Notes under the pieces: model-generated
What the model saw: only the letters and a program-made list of their open reading frames with translations
The model's database searches: none
What the model was told of the DNA's origin: nothing
Assembly: GCA_030627005.1 (NCBI GenBank)
Contig: DAOUSW010000006.1
Span: 1 to 64,000, forward strand
Source of the DNA: MTP4 sp9310u
GTDB taxonomy: Archaea > Halobacteriota > Methanosarcinia > Methanosarcinales > Methanosarcinaceae
Length of the DNA: 64,000 nucleotides
Reading direction: 5' to 3'
In this document: piece by piece, positions 8,342 to 17,737 of the stretch
Layout of the letters: every line of letters begins with the position of its first letter
Numbering within the stretch: position 1 is the first letter of the stretch
Made by a program: the position numbers and the translations under genes

Positions 8342-9808
8342 ATGACCAGAAGAAACTACGCAACCGTAAATCCATGCGTCATGTGCCAGCCCATGGGAAG
8401 CGCCCTTGCCTTCAAGGGTATTGAAAACACAATCGTTCTCTACCACGGTTCCCAGGGATGCAGCACCTACATGCGCCTGCACCTTGCCCACCACTTCAGG
8501 GAACCCGTGGACATCGGATCAAGCGCCCTCAGTGAAAGGGGGGCAGTCTACGGAGGCAGGGAAAACCTGAAGAAAGGTTTGAGAAACGTCATCAACAGGT
8601 ATTCCCCTAAGGTGATCGGCGTTGCTACCACCTGCCTTGCCGAAACAATAGGTGATGACGTACCTGCGATAATCAGGGAATTCAAGGAAGAGGAAGGGAT
8701 CGGAGACGACCCTGAAAAGGACATCATAATCGTTCCAGTTTCCACCCCCAGTTACGGGGAAAGCCATGTAAGCGGCTACATAAAAGCCGTGAATGCCGTT
8801 GTCAGGAAGTTTACGGAAAAGCCGGAAGATGAAGATAAAACGGAAGGCACGGAAGAAAAAAGCCCCGGTATGAAAGAAGCACCCGAGATGAAAAAAGCAA
8901 CTAACGGCAAAATCAACCTTATCCCGGTAGAAAGCCTCTCCCCGGCCGACGTGAGGGAACTCAAAGAAATCCTTGCGGAAATGGTCGGAGATTACACCTT
9001 CCTCCCGGACATTTCCGAGACTTTCGATGCCCCCCTGAAAGAAGACCTTCCAAAAATAGCTTCAGGAGGCACATCCCTTTCCGACATTGCAGATATGCCA
9101 AACAGCAGGGCAAGCCTGGCCCTCGGGGTTGTAAGCAAAAACCTGGCAGTGGAATACCTTGAAGCTTGCCACGGGGTCCCCGGACACAATGTCCCCATAC
9201 CCATCGGGCTCTCGAACACCGACCGCTTCTTCACGGAACTGGTCCGCAGCCTTGGCTGTCCGATCCCTGAAAAATACCAGAAGGAAAGGGGCAGACTCCT
9301 GGACTCCATGGTAGACGTGCACAAGTACCTCTACGGGGTAAAGGCGGCAGTGTACGGAGACCCGGACACCGTTTTCAGCCTGGTGACGTTCATGCTGGAA
9401 CTGGGAATGGAACCCGTCCTCGTAGCCACCGGGAGCAAGAGCCGGGACTTTGAAGAACGCATACGGCTTCTGTTTGGGGAGATAAGGCCCGAACTGGTCC
9501 CCACTGTCCTTGATGACATTGATTTTGACACATTGAACGACATGGTCAAAAAGTGCAAACCCGAAATCCTGATCGGGAACTCAAACGGGAGATACATTGC
9601 AAAAGCCGAAGACATCCCCCTGGTGCGGGTGGGCCTTCCGATCCACGACAGGGTAGGAGCCCAGCGCATACTAACAGTCGGATACAGGGGTGCAATGGAA
9701 CTGCTCGACAGGGTCACAAATGCCATTCTTGAAGCAACGGACACTTTCACCGCGCCCGTGCAACCGGAATCCGTAGCGGATGCGGACCGGGTACCAAAGG
9801 TTCTGTAA
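8342..9808 (+). CDS. nifN: FeMo-cofactor scaffold protein NifN
   Basis: A 488-residue NifK paralogue and partner of NifE. Its N-terminus shows NPCVMCQPMG, GSQGCSTYMR and TTCLAETIGDD, the NifK/NifN pattern. An acidic, low-complexity insertion (EKPEDEDKTEGTEEKSP and following, residues about 157-190) splits the first domain. The homologous NifK lacks it, so it is probably a surface loop. Starts at ATG 17 bp after nifE with GGCGG upstream. Last gene of the operon, followed by a hairpin. Confidence 0.93.
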   Translation: MTRRNYATVNPCVMCQPMGSALAFKGIENTIVLYHGSQGCSTYMRLHLAHHFREPVDIGSSALSERGAVYGGRENLKKGLRNVINRYSPKVIGVATTCLAETIGDDVPAIIREFKEEEGIGDDPEKDIIIVPVSTPSYGESHVSGYIKAVNAVVRKFTEKPEDEDKTEGTEEKSPGMKEAPEMKKATNGKINLIPVESLSPADVRELKEILAEMVGDYTFLPDISETFDAPLKEDLPKIASGGTSLSDIADMPNSRASLALGVVSKNLAVEYLEACHGVPGHNVPIPIGLSNTDRFFTELVRSLGCPIPEKYQKERGRLLDSMVDVHKYLYGVKAAVYGDPDTVFSLVTFMLELGMEPVLVATGSKSRDFEERIRLLFGEIRPELVPTVLDDIDFDTLNDMVKKCKPEILIGNSNGRYIAKAEDIPLVRVGLPIHDRVGAQRILTVGYRGAMELLDRVTNAILEATDTFTAPVQPESVADADRVPKVL

Positions 9809-9854
9809 GTAGGCCAGGTATGAACAGTTATGTAAAATACGGGTGACTCCGTAT

Positions 9855-9877
9855 CCATTTTTTCACCACAAAAATGG
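9855..9877 (+). terminator. Hairpin after nifN
   Basis: CCATTTTT and AAAAATGG form a perfect 8-bp stem around a 7-nt loop, 47 bp after the nifN stop. A second small hairpin, TAAGATC/GATCTTA (9898-9919), follows. Both precede the modABC promoter, so nif and mod are probably separate transcripts. Confidence 0.5.
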
Positions 9878-9919
9878 GTGTAGAGTCATGGTTAATTTAA
9901 GATCTCTTTGATGATCTTA

Positions 9920-10094
9920 AAAATGGGACTTTAAGTTGGCCGTATCTGTGTTTTAAGTTAATCGTTTTAATTAACCGTACAGGTAAAAAGACCGTCAGTG
10001 GCTCATTTATTGGATCAAGCTAGAGGGGCTATCATGCAGGTGTCACGTAAATCCGGACTGGTATTCTCGATATTTATTAGGAAGTGAATCACAA
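9920..10094. other. Spacer upstream of the mod promoter
   Basis: The rest of the 373-bp spacer between nifN and modA. It is AT-rich, with no ORF that has a ribosome site and no recognised RNA. Short matches such as GTTTTAAGTTAATCGTTTTAATTAACCG suggest local palindromes (TTAATTAA), but I assign no function. Confidence 0.4.
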
Positions 10095-10128
10095 ACTATA
10101 TATGCGTTATTACCTACGGAACATAACG
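10095..10128 (+). promoter_or_regulatory. modABC promoter with ModE-like operator
   Basis: A TATA box (ACTATATATG, 10095-10104) is directly followed by CGTTAT (10105-10110), a 12-nt spacer, and ATAACG (10123-10128). This inverted repeat closely matches the half-sites of the bacterial molybdate repressor ModE, whose consensus starts CGTTATAT and ends in ATAACG-like sequence. It sits over the expected transcription start, a repressing position. No modE gene is present in the window. Inference: molybdate represses transporter expression. Confidence 0.6.
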
Positions 10129-10181
10129 AAAAAGAAAGGGTACAAAGTTCAGATTTTACAGAAAAATAAGGAAGAAGTTCA

Positions 10182-10997
10182 ATGGACGAAACTAAAATAA
10201 AAAAACTGATACTTCCAATCCTTGCAGCAGTCATCTGCCTCGGAATAGTCGTCTTCCTTGCTGCTTCCCCGGAAACGGAAGAAGAGCAACCCGGGGTCAT
10301 CACGGTTTCGGCTGCTGCAAGCCTTACCGAAGCTTTTACGGATATTGCGGAGGAGTTTGAAGCTGAGCATCCGGATGCCGATGTTGAACTGAACTTTGCG
10401 GGTTCCGGGACTCTCAGGATGCAGATCGAAGGCGGAGCCCCGATCGATGTGTTTGCCTCGGCCTCCCAGAGCCATATGAATATCCTTTCGGAAGCAGGCC
10501 TGATTGAAGAAAGTTCGAGAAAGGACTTCACGTCCAACACCCTGGTCATGATTGTGCCGAAAAGTTCCATAGAATCCGGAACTTCCCCCGCCTCCCTTGA
10601 AGACCTAACCGCAGACAGCGTTGAGAAAATAGCGATCGGAAACCCCGAGACTGCCCCTGTAGGAAAATATACGGAACTGGCTCTTGAGGATGCCGGGCTC
10701 TGGGACGAACTCGGTGGAAAGATCATTTTCGCAGAAAACGTGAAGCAGGTACTGACCTACGTGGAAACGGGAGAAGTGGAAACGGGTTTTGTATACCGCA
10801 CCGATGCCGAAAGCGGACAGAAAGATCTCTATGAGATAACTTATACGGTTCCGGTAAACGCCTCGATCTCCTACCCCATAGCAGTACTCGACGGATCGGA
10901 AAACAAGGAGATAGCACAGGAATTCGTTGATTTCGTAACCGGGCCCGAGGGGCAGGAAATACTGGAAGGGTACGGCTTTGGAATAAAGAAGATTTAA
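10182..10997 (+). CDS. modA: Molybdate-binding protein ModA
   Basis: A 271-residue extracytoplasmic solute-binding protein. An N-terminal hydrophobic anchor (residues about 10-29, with no lipobox cysteine) is followed by the ModA fold: VSAAASLTEAF (oxyanion-binding Ser), FAGSGTLRMQIEGGAPIDVF and AIGNPETAPVGKY. It captures molybdate or tungstate outside the membrane and hands it to ModB. Starts at ATG after AAGGAAGAAG. The position right after the Mo-nitrogenase operon and before modB and modC fits supply of FeMo-co molybdenum. The 43-bp gap to modB carries a copy of the dispersed CACGGAAAGCACGGAA repeat. Confidence 0.93.
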   Translation: MDETKIKKLILPILAAVICLGIVVFLAASPETEEEQPGVITVSAAASLTEAFTDIAEEFEAEHPDADVELNFAGSGTLRMQIEGGAPIDVFASASQSHMNILSEAGLIEESSRKDFTSNTLVMIVPKSSIESGTSPASLEDLTADSVEKIAIGNPETAPVGKYTELALEDAGLWDELGGKIIFAENVKQVLTYVETGEVETGFVYRTDAESGQKDLYEITYTVPVNASISYPIAVLDGSENKEIAQEFVDFVTGPEGQEILEGYGFGIKKI

Positions 10998-11030
10998 ACC
11001 ACGGAAAGCACGGAAGAACACGGAAAAAAG
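10998..11030 (+). repeat. Copy of the dispersed CACGGAAAGCACGG repeat
   Basis: ACCACGGAAAGCACGGAA is followed by GAACACGGAAAAAAGAG between modA and modB. The same wording makes up the inverted repeat at 10-73. It overlaps the ribosome-binding region of modB, so the repeat is tolerated inside an operon. Confidence 0.65.
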
Positions 11031-11040
11031 AGAGATATCT

Positions 11041-11706
11041 ATGGAAGCGCTTCAAACGGTTATGACTCCGCTCCTGCTTACTCTAAAAATTGCCCTGGTT
11101 ACGACCTTTTTTGTGGCAGTCCTTGGGGTCGGCATCTCTTACCTGCTGGCAAAACGGGAGTTTGCCGGGAAATGGCTGGCTGATGCGTTCGTAACCCTTC
11201 CCATGGTCCTGCCCCCAACGGTCACGGGGTATCTCCTGGTAATCATTCTGGGGAAAAACGGAGTGATAGGCAGCAAACTGTTTTTGCTCAGCGGAAGCGG
11301 GATCCTTTTTACCTGGCAGGCAGCGGCAATTGCGGCTTTCGTGGTGTCCTTGCCCCTGATGGTAAAGACTGCAACTTCAGCTATAGGAGCCGTGGACCGG
11401 AGTGTGGAGGAAGCCTCCAGCATTCTCGGGCGGAGCGAACTCGAAACTGCACTCTTCATAACCCTGCCCCTTGCAAAAAAAGGCATTCTTGCGGGCTGTG
11501 TCCTGAGTTTTGCAAGGGCTGTCGGAGAATTCGGGGCAACTTTGATGGTTGCCGGAAACATACCCGGGAAGACGAGCACGATGTCGCTTTCCATTTATAA
11601 CGCGTACCAGACGGGAAACAGCGAACTTGCCAATCTGCTGGTACTCATCCTGGTTGCCATGTCTTTCCTGACCATTGCGGCAACCAGCAGGCTTGCTGAA
11701 AGATAA
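11041..11706 (+). CDS. modB: Molybdate ABC transporter permease ModB
   Basis: A 221-residue inner-membrane permease with about five transmembrane segments, starting with LLLTLKIALVTTFFVAVLGV. The cytoplasmic EAA loop that docks with the ATPase is EEASSILGRSELETALFITL (about 121-140). Early family motifs include LPMVLPPTVTGYLLV. It forms the channel of ModB2C2. ATG start after AAAGAGAGATAT; modA lies 43 bp upstream and modC 15 bp downstream. Confidence 0.93.
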   Translation: MEALQTVMTPLLLTLKIALVTTFFVAVLGVGISYLLAKREFAGKWLADAFVTLPMVLPPTVTGYLLVIILGKNGVIGSKLFLLSGSGILFTWQAAAIAAFVVSLPLMVKTATSAIGAVDRSVEEASSILGRSELETALFITLPLAKKGILAGCVLSFARAVGEFGATLMVAGNIPGKTSTMSLSIYNAYQTGNSELANLLVLILVAMSFLTIAATSRLAER

Positions 11707-11721
11707 GAGGTGAGGGCCTGA

Positions 11722-12852
11722 ATGACTATTGAAGTTGACATTGAAAAAAGATTCTACGGAAGGAAAAACAAAAAAAAGAAAGCGGAAAACCCCAGCTTTT
11801 CAATGCACTGCAGCTTTGATGCCGGTTCCGATTTTGCAGTCCTTTTCGGCTGCTCCGGTTCGGGAAAAACCACGGCTCTGCGCTGCATTGCAGGACTTGA
11901 GACCCCTGACTCCGGGACTATCAGCATTAACGGCAAGGTATACTTTGACAGCAAGAAGAAAGTAAACCTGCCCCCCCAGAAACGGAAAATCGGGTACATG
12001 TTTCAGGAAAACGCGCTTTTCCCGCACATGAACGTGCGCCAGAATATCGAATTCGGGCTCAAGGGGCGGAGTTCAGTGGAAAAAATGGAAAGGGTGAACG
12101 AAATGCTGGACCTTCTCGGAATCGAAGAACTCGAATTCGCATACCCGGACGAGCTTTCCGGCGGACAGAAACAGAAAGTGGCACTTGCAAGAGCCCTTGC
12201 CCCCGAACCGGAAGTCCTGCTCCTGGACGAGCCCTTTTCAGCCCTGGACACCGTTGTCCGCCTGAAACTCAGAAAAGAACTGAGGACGATCCAGAAAAGG
12301 CTGGGAATTCCCGTAGTATTCATCACCCATGACCCTGTAGAAGCCTTTACCATGGCAGACCGGATGGTGGTCTTTGACGACGGCAGGGTGCAGCAGCTTG
12401 GCTCCCCGGAAGACGTGTTTTACCACCCGAAAACCCGCTACGTGGCAGAGCTGGTAGGCATTTCCAACCTCTTTGACGATGCGGTCGTAGAAGGGCACGG
12501 GCATGGAGACGAGTGCACCTTCCTCTGGTCCCTGGGCACGGAAATCACCGCCCCCTACATCCGGCGGATGGCAGGAGACAAAGTTAGCTGGGGCATCAGG
12601 CCTGAAAACGTCGAGCTTGTAGACAGGAGAAAACTGCACGTTATCCGTCAGGAAGACAGGAAAAACCTTTTCGACGGGACAATAATGAACGTGGTGAACA
12701 AGGGCACCAGTCGGATCATGTCTCTCATACTCAAAGACAGCGAGGACGTCCTGAAAGTAGAGGTCGCAAACCATGTCTTTGACTCATTAAAAATAGAGGC
12801 AGGAGACGAGTGCATGGTAAGGGTCAGGACTTCCGACATGATTGTTTTCTAA
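11722..12852 (+). CDS. modC: Molybdate ABC transporter ATPase ModC
   Basis: A 376-residue ATPase. Walker A is GCSGSGKT (43-50), the signature is LSGGQKQKVALARALA, Walker B is LLLDEPFSALD and the switch histidine is in VVFITHDP. After about residue 240 a regulatory extension with a TOBE/Mop-like fold follows, ending KIEAGDECMVRVRTSDMI. An unusual lysine-rich run (GRKNKKKKAEN, 13-23) replaces a loop of the first beta sheet. It energises molybdate import. ATG start after AGAGGTGAGGG. A hairpin follows the stop directly. Confidence 0.92.
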   Translation: MTIEVDIEKRFYGRKNKKKKAENPSFSMHCSFDAGSDFAVLFGCSGSGKTTALRCIAGLETPDSGTISINGKVYFDSKKKVNLPPQKRKIGYMFQENALFPHMNVRQNIEFGLKGRSSVEKMERVNEMLDLLGIEELEFAYPDELSGGQKQKVALARALAPEPEVLLLDEPFSALDTVVRLKLRKELRTIQKRLGIPVVFITHDPVEAFTMADRMVVFDDGRVQQLGSPEDVFYHPKTRYVAELVGISNLFDDAVVEGHGHGDECTFLWSLGTEITAPYIRRMAGDKVSWGIRPENVELVDRRKLHVIRQEDRKNLFDGTIMNVVNKGTSRIMSLILKDSEDVLKVEVANHVFDSLKIEAGDECMVRVRTSDMIVF

Positions 12853-12870
12853 CCCGAATTGCGATTCGGG
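12853..12870 (+). terminator. Hairpin at the end of modABC
   Basis: CCCGAAT and ATTCGGG form a perfect 7-bp stem with a TGCG loop, overlapping the modC stop region. It is followed by pyrimidine-rich TCCTTTTCG. A terminator role is inferred from position. Confidence 0.5.
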
Positions 12871-12914
12871 AGCTCGCAGTCCTTTTCGCTACGCTACGCT
12901 TCGCTCAAGAGGAC

Positions 12915-13051
12915 GAATTACGAATAAATTCCCCGGAGAATCCGGAAGCCTGGTGGATTGCAGGCGAGTCTCCGGGTAACGCCTGTTACATAGGGCAGCA
13001 GGTCTACCCGTCCGGCTCTATCGGCACCAAGCCCCGGTTCCCTATCTATGA
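12915..13051 (+). other. Coding-like remnant between modC and the decarboxylase
   Basis: The + strand reads as protein-like sequence without stops from about 12919 onward, with tryptophan-rich EAWWIAGESPGNACYIG and QQVYPSGSIGTKPRFPIYD. There is no start codon with a ribosome site, and the frame runs into the 3' end of the decarboxylase on the other strand. It looks like the tail of a lost gene, left where the next two genes were inserted. I do not recognise the family. Confidence 0.35.
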
Positions 13052-14632
13052 TCAGACCAGTTCAGCTCCGATTCGGATTACTTCTCGCACGAGAAAATCA
13101 AAGTCTTCCCATCGGCTGCGATGATTTGCAATGCCGACATGCAGGTAGTTTCTTCCCCTGAGGCTGACGGTTGAGGCGACAGCTATCCCCTGCTCCTGGA
13201 GTTCGGTCTCGATCTGCTTGTTAAGACCGTCGAGCCTGGCATCATCCAGGCCAGGTCGGATGTAGCGGAAGTTGACGATGTTCAGCGAGACCGGCAGCGC
13301 CAACTCAAGTTCCGGAGCGGCTTCGACCAGCCGGGCCAGATAATGCGCCTGGTCGATATTCTGTTGAATGAGCCGCCCATATTTGGCAGTTCCGTGCTCT
13401 TTGATTGTCATCCAGGCTTTGAGGGCGTGAAACCCGCGGGAGAGCTCAAAACCGTAATCAGCGAGCCAGGGCACGTCGACGCCGGTTAAACCGCGCTCTC
13501 CTTCCCCGTGGGCAAGATATGTAGGGGTCAAAGAGAATGCACGGCGGTGATCATCGGCATTCCTGACGAGGATGCAACCAATAGGGTACTGCAGGTACAT
13601 CCACTTATGCAGATCAAATGCCAGAGAATCTGCTCTTTCCATTCCGGAGACAAGGTGTTTGTACTTTGGAGCTATGGCTGTCCAGGCACCACATGCACCA
13701 TCGACATGGAACCAGCATCTCTCCTCAGCGCAGATATCCGCGAGGGCATTGAGATCATCTATGGCGGCTGTGCTGGTCGTCCCGGCACACCCGACAATGC
13801 AGATAGGGAGAAGCCCGTTCTCACGGTCGTTTTTGATAGCTGCTTTCAGAGACGTGAGGTCAACCTGCATGGACTCGTTTACGGGGATCCGGCGCAGCGA
13901 ATCGTTCCCGAAACCGAGCAGTTCAACAGCCTTCTGGATCGAGGAATGAGCTTCGTCCGAACAATAGATGGTCATCTGCTGCGGCGCGTTTTGCATTCCC
14001 CTGCCCCTCACATCGAACCCGGCCATCGTGTTCCGCGCGACCGTTAGGCCTATCAGGTTTGAAGCCGAGCAGCCACTGGTGAGAAGGCCGCTGGCAGTAG
14101 GAGGATACCCGAGAAGTTCCTTGCACCAGTCGAGAACCTGCAGCTCGACGTAGTTATTGCTGATGTAGGAAAAAGCTCCGCTGATAGCATCCGTTGAAGC
14201 CGCCAGCAGCTCTGCAAACATCCCCATCACGGTTCCGCATCCGGCGACCCAGCCCCAGAACCTCGGATGGGTGTTGCCAAACTGGTGTGGGAGTATATAC
14301 CGGACGTACTCCTGGTATACATCCCCGGCTGGTTCGGGATCGAGAGGGGGTGAACCTTCAAAGTGAGCTTTTACATGCTGTGGCGCATGCTGCCAGACCG
14401 GACGATCCCTTAATGTTTCCAGATAGTCAATCGCATCATCAAGGATACGGTGGCCGAGGGTGCGCATGGACGCCCATTCTTCGGGGTCCAGAGTTTCTTC
14501 AGTAAGTGCTTCGGTCTGTTTGTTCAGGATATCCCCCTGACAGTCAAAAATAATATAATTTTTCTGAGTTCTGGTTGAATCGGTCAAATCCAGATAAACG
14601 GCTAAATCCGGATAAACGGCTGGTTTACTCAC
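13052..14632 (-). CDS. PLP-dependent amino acid decarboxylase (group II)
   Basis: A pyridoxal-phosphate enzyme of the aromatic-amino-acid/glutamate decarboxylase group. Numbering from the ATG at 14632, the PLP lysine is K343 (FDLHKWMY), the ring-nitrogen aspartate D311 (FHVDGACGAW), and the stacking histidine H229 (CSDEAHSS). The core begins near LTEETLDPEEWASMRTLGH (about 43-61). The first about 40 residues are translated from short repeats (AAATCCGGATAAACGGCT), so the real start may be downstream, for instance the ATG at 14467. It releases CO2 from an amino acid, but the substrate is not readable. It lies 27 bp after the sensor gene and may be co-transcribed. Base composition and wording look unlike the neighbouring genes; transfer is possible. 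Confidence 0.85.
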   Translation of the reverse strand: MSKPAVYPDLAVYLDLTDSTRTQKNYIIFDCQGDILNKQTEALTEETLDPEEWASMRTLGHRILDDAIDYLETLRDRPVWQHAPQHVKAHFEGSPPLDPEPAGDVYQEYVRYILPHQFGNTHPRFWGWVAGCGTVMGMFAELLAASTDAISGAFSYISNNYVELQVLDWCKELLGYPPTASGLLTSGCSASNLIGLTVARNTMAGFDVRGRGMQNAPQQMTIYCSDEAHSSIQKAVELLGFGNDSLRRIPVNESMQVDLTSLKAAIKNDRENGLLPICIVGCAGTTSTAAIDDLNALADICAEERCWFHVDGACGAWTAIAPKYKHLVSGMERADSLAFDLHKWMYLQYPIGCILVRNADDHRRAFSLTPTYLAHGEGERGLTGVDVPWLADYGFELSRGFHALKAWMTIKEHGTAKYGRLIQQNIDQAHYLARLVEAAPELELALPVSLNIVNFRYIRPGLDDARLDGLNKQIETELQEQGIAVASTVSLRGRNYLHVGIANHRSRWEDFDFLVREVIRIGAELV

Positions 14633-14659
14633 AGTTATTTCCTGCTGGCTAACCCCCTG

Positions 14660-17491
14660 TCAGTCGGTCAGGTTCAGGTCCTCGATGTAGACCCCTGCCC
14701 CGAGCCACCAGGTCTCGTCGACATTCTGGACGTAGCTCATCTTTGGTTCAGGCGCCATGTTGCGGGCGGGGTTGTAGTAATGGTAGAAGATGAACCCTCC
14801 TCCCTGCTTCGCCAGGAAAATCTCGACCTGAGTGTAATTCACCCCGTAGGGGTCCTGGAGCCCGGAGAGGTCCGTTCCTACCAACTCGGGCTGATAGGGA
14901 AGCGCCAGGGTCGTTCCGTTATAATCGAAGGCATAGACATAGAGATTGTCGCGGACGAAGGTCCCGTTAAGGTCGTTGAACTCCGCGATCGCAGCATCCT
15001 TTCCGTTCGTATCGGCATACGCAATCGCTTCCCCGACAAAGGATTTCAGGCTCTCCCTTACCTGGAGATCCGTCCCCGCCGTCACGATGGGGGAATCTTC
15101 CTGCGGATCGTAGATGCCAGCCCCGATGAGCCAGTCCTGGTCCACCATCATCACGTAGCTGAGTTTTTCTTTGACGGTGAAATTATCCGAAGGGTCCGGA
15201 TAAAGATACCTGACGAAGCATCCGCCGGACTGCGTGGTGGCGACGAAGTCCTGGATGAATAAAGTGCCGTTAGCGTCCGTAACGTTCCATCGGTTCGTCC
15301 CGATAATCTCGGGCTGGAAGGGAAGAGCCAGTGTGGTGCCATTTATGTCATATGCGAAGATGTAAAGTTCGCCGTCTACGAATTTGCCTGTCGGGTCGTT
15401 GAACTCGAGAAGAGCGGCTTCCTGCCCGTTTACGTGTGCATATTCGAAGGCTTTCTCGACAAATGCCACAAGCTCCTCAGGAGATGCGGTGGAGCCGGTA
15501 TCCGGCTTGGGGGTAGGCGTCACTTCCGACTGGTTCTGGCAGTCTTTGAAATTGCCGCTGCATACGATGTAGGAGTTCCCGTCACTTCCCCGGGTTAACC
15601 GGTAGTATGTGGTCTTATAGTACAGGTTCGGCCGGACCGGATGCAGATAGACATAGTCCACCCAGCCAGTCTCGTTACTCAGTGCTCCTTCTAAAATTTC
15701 GTCACGGAACGGTTTACCGGTAACATCCGTCTTGCCCTTGAAATTATTGCCGACAAGCTGAAAGTTATCCGCATGGGCAACCATGGTCAGATTCATATCG
15801 TAGACGAAAGCGTAGAGGCCCGGGTCCTCCGGGTTCAGATACGGAGCTTCGCCTGCGTTGATGCGCTGGAACGTATCGGAGGCGTTCTTCTCGATTGCTG
15901 TGGCGGTTGTGTTTACAAGCTCTACCACAGCTTCATCGGTGAATGTCTGCCGGGCGCATCCGACCCCGAGATTCCGGTAGATGATCTTCTCATAATCACT
16001 GACTCCCTGCTCATCCTTCTGATCCCGCACATTATCGAGAGCCTGCTGGAAAGCGGTGACCAGGGTGTCCGGGACATCCTTACTAAAGATATAGTAGAAG
16101 TCATTCTCGCTCAACGTATACACGATCTCATAGGCATTGGGATCCGCGGCAGTCTGCAGAATCTGGTGCCGCCCTGCAAGGTCCCCGGTTGCCCACAGGT
16201 CGATCTGGCCCTCTTCCAGCATCCGGAAGAGGTCTTCTGGGGTTTTGCCGTTTACGACCTTAGATGCGTACACGCCCTGGTTGGCGAGGAGGTCATTTTC
16301 AATGGAAGCCTCTACCGCACCGATCCGGTACTGGTTGAGATCCTCCGGAGAGGATATTGTAATATTGCTGCTCACCGGTGCATAGAGCACGAAACTTGCC
16401 CTGGCAAAAGGTCCTGCCCACTTGTAGAGAGGGTCACGCTCGGGTGTACGGACGATGGAAAAAAGCACCGTACTGCTGTTGTTCTGCGCTATCTTGAAAC
16501 CTTCCGCCAGGGGGACAATGCGGACATCTTCCCTTGAGCGGTTCACGCCTATGTTTTTGAAGACCGTCTCGAGGATCTCCACAGAGATCCCGGTGACATT
16601 CTCCTCCCCCTGGTAGTTGAAGGGAGCCCACTCTTCGGTCAGGTAATTGAGCTGGACAAGGCCGATCGATGGGATGTACCGCCCGAGGATCCGCTCATAA
16701 GTGCTGATTCCAGAGGCATCTTTCTCCTGTTTGACGGCATCAAGTGCCTGCTGGAAAGACTGGACGACTGAATCAGAGGTATTTTTATTGAAGGCATAAT
16801 AAAGATCCTGGGTCTCTAACTGATACACAACCGTGTAGGAGTAAGAGTTCCCGGTCACCTCCTCGGCAAAGTACCTGCCTGCAGCTTCAGGGAACGCACA
16901 GAGGTCGATCTCCCCGCTCTCGAGTCCGGCGATGAGTGCGGATACGTTGCTTTCGGGCACGAGCTGGCTCTGGTTTACCCCGATCTCGAGCAGCTGCTGG
17001 ACCGCGACATCGTCGGTGGTCACCCCGATCCGGTACCCCTTCAGGTCTTCAGGGCTCTCTATTGTGATTCCCCGGTCCTGTTTGGCAAACAGAACGTACC
17101 TGTCCGTATAGATAGGCCCCGCCCATTTGAGGGACTGTTCCCGTTCGGGGGTCCTTGCCGTGCTGAAGAGAACCGTACCATTCCCGGTGAGAGCCGCCTG
17201 GTACCCCTCAGTCCAGGGAACCAGGTTTATCTCCTCGCGGGTCACCTTCTCCCCCATCTTCTCGGTGACCGCTCCAAGGAGGTCAACGGAGATGCCTTGC
17301 ATCGTACCGTTCTCCATGTAGTTATAGGGCGGTAGCTGTTCCGTATAGTATGTAAGGTTGGTCGACATCGTGGTGTCTTTCAGGTCTGCAGGCTCAGCCT
17401 CAGATTCCTGAAGGGACCCGGCGGCTGGAGACTAAGCTCCAAGCAGCAAAACGATAAGGATAAGATACGTGTACCGTAGAGATAACGACAT
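14660..17491 (-). CDS. Secreted two-SBP/three-Cache sensor protein with in-frame amber in its signal peptide
   Basis: From the ATG at 17368 this is 902 residues: two amino-acid-type SBP_bac_3 domains (about 4-230 and 235-470), one Cache domain (about 485-610), a PTPKPDTGSTASPE linker, and two further Cache domains repeating EAxxEFNDxxGxFV and LALPxQPExxGT. No transmembrane or output domain follows, so the protein should work outside the cell. That needs a signal peptide, which is present upstream in the same frame: ATG at 17491 encodes MSLSLRYTYLILIVLLLGA, then TAG (17434-17432), then SPAAGSLQESEAEP leading to M17368. TAG may be read as pyrrolysine or be a nonsense mutation. Ligands are probably small polar molecules; partner unknown. 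Confidence 0.75.
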
Positions 17492-17737
17492 GAAAAGAGT
17501 CTGCTATCAACGTATAAATGAATGATGAACGCCCCTCACCATTTTGAAAAAGAACGCCAGCCCGGGGGTATACACGGAAGACTGGAGTGCGCAATGCCCG
17601 GCAGCGTAACTAATTGGCTGTAGAATTGATTTGACCCTCTATCTTACCCCTTATTGCAGAAAGGAGAAACAGGGTAATTGGTTCCTTAGCGTTTATCCAG
17701 GAGAATCTTCCCTGATTTATCCTATTTTTACAGGATA

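Noticed and set aside
1965..9808. Alternative nitrogenase (vnf or anf)
   Set aside because: No G-subunit gene between D and K, and cofactor ligands and neighbours (mod genes) match the Mo type.
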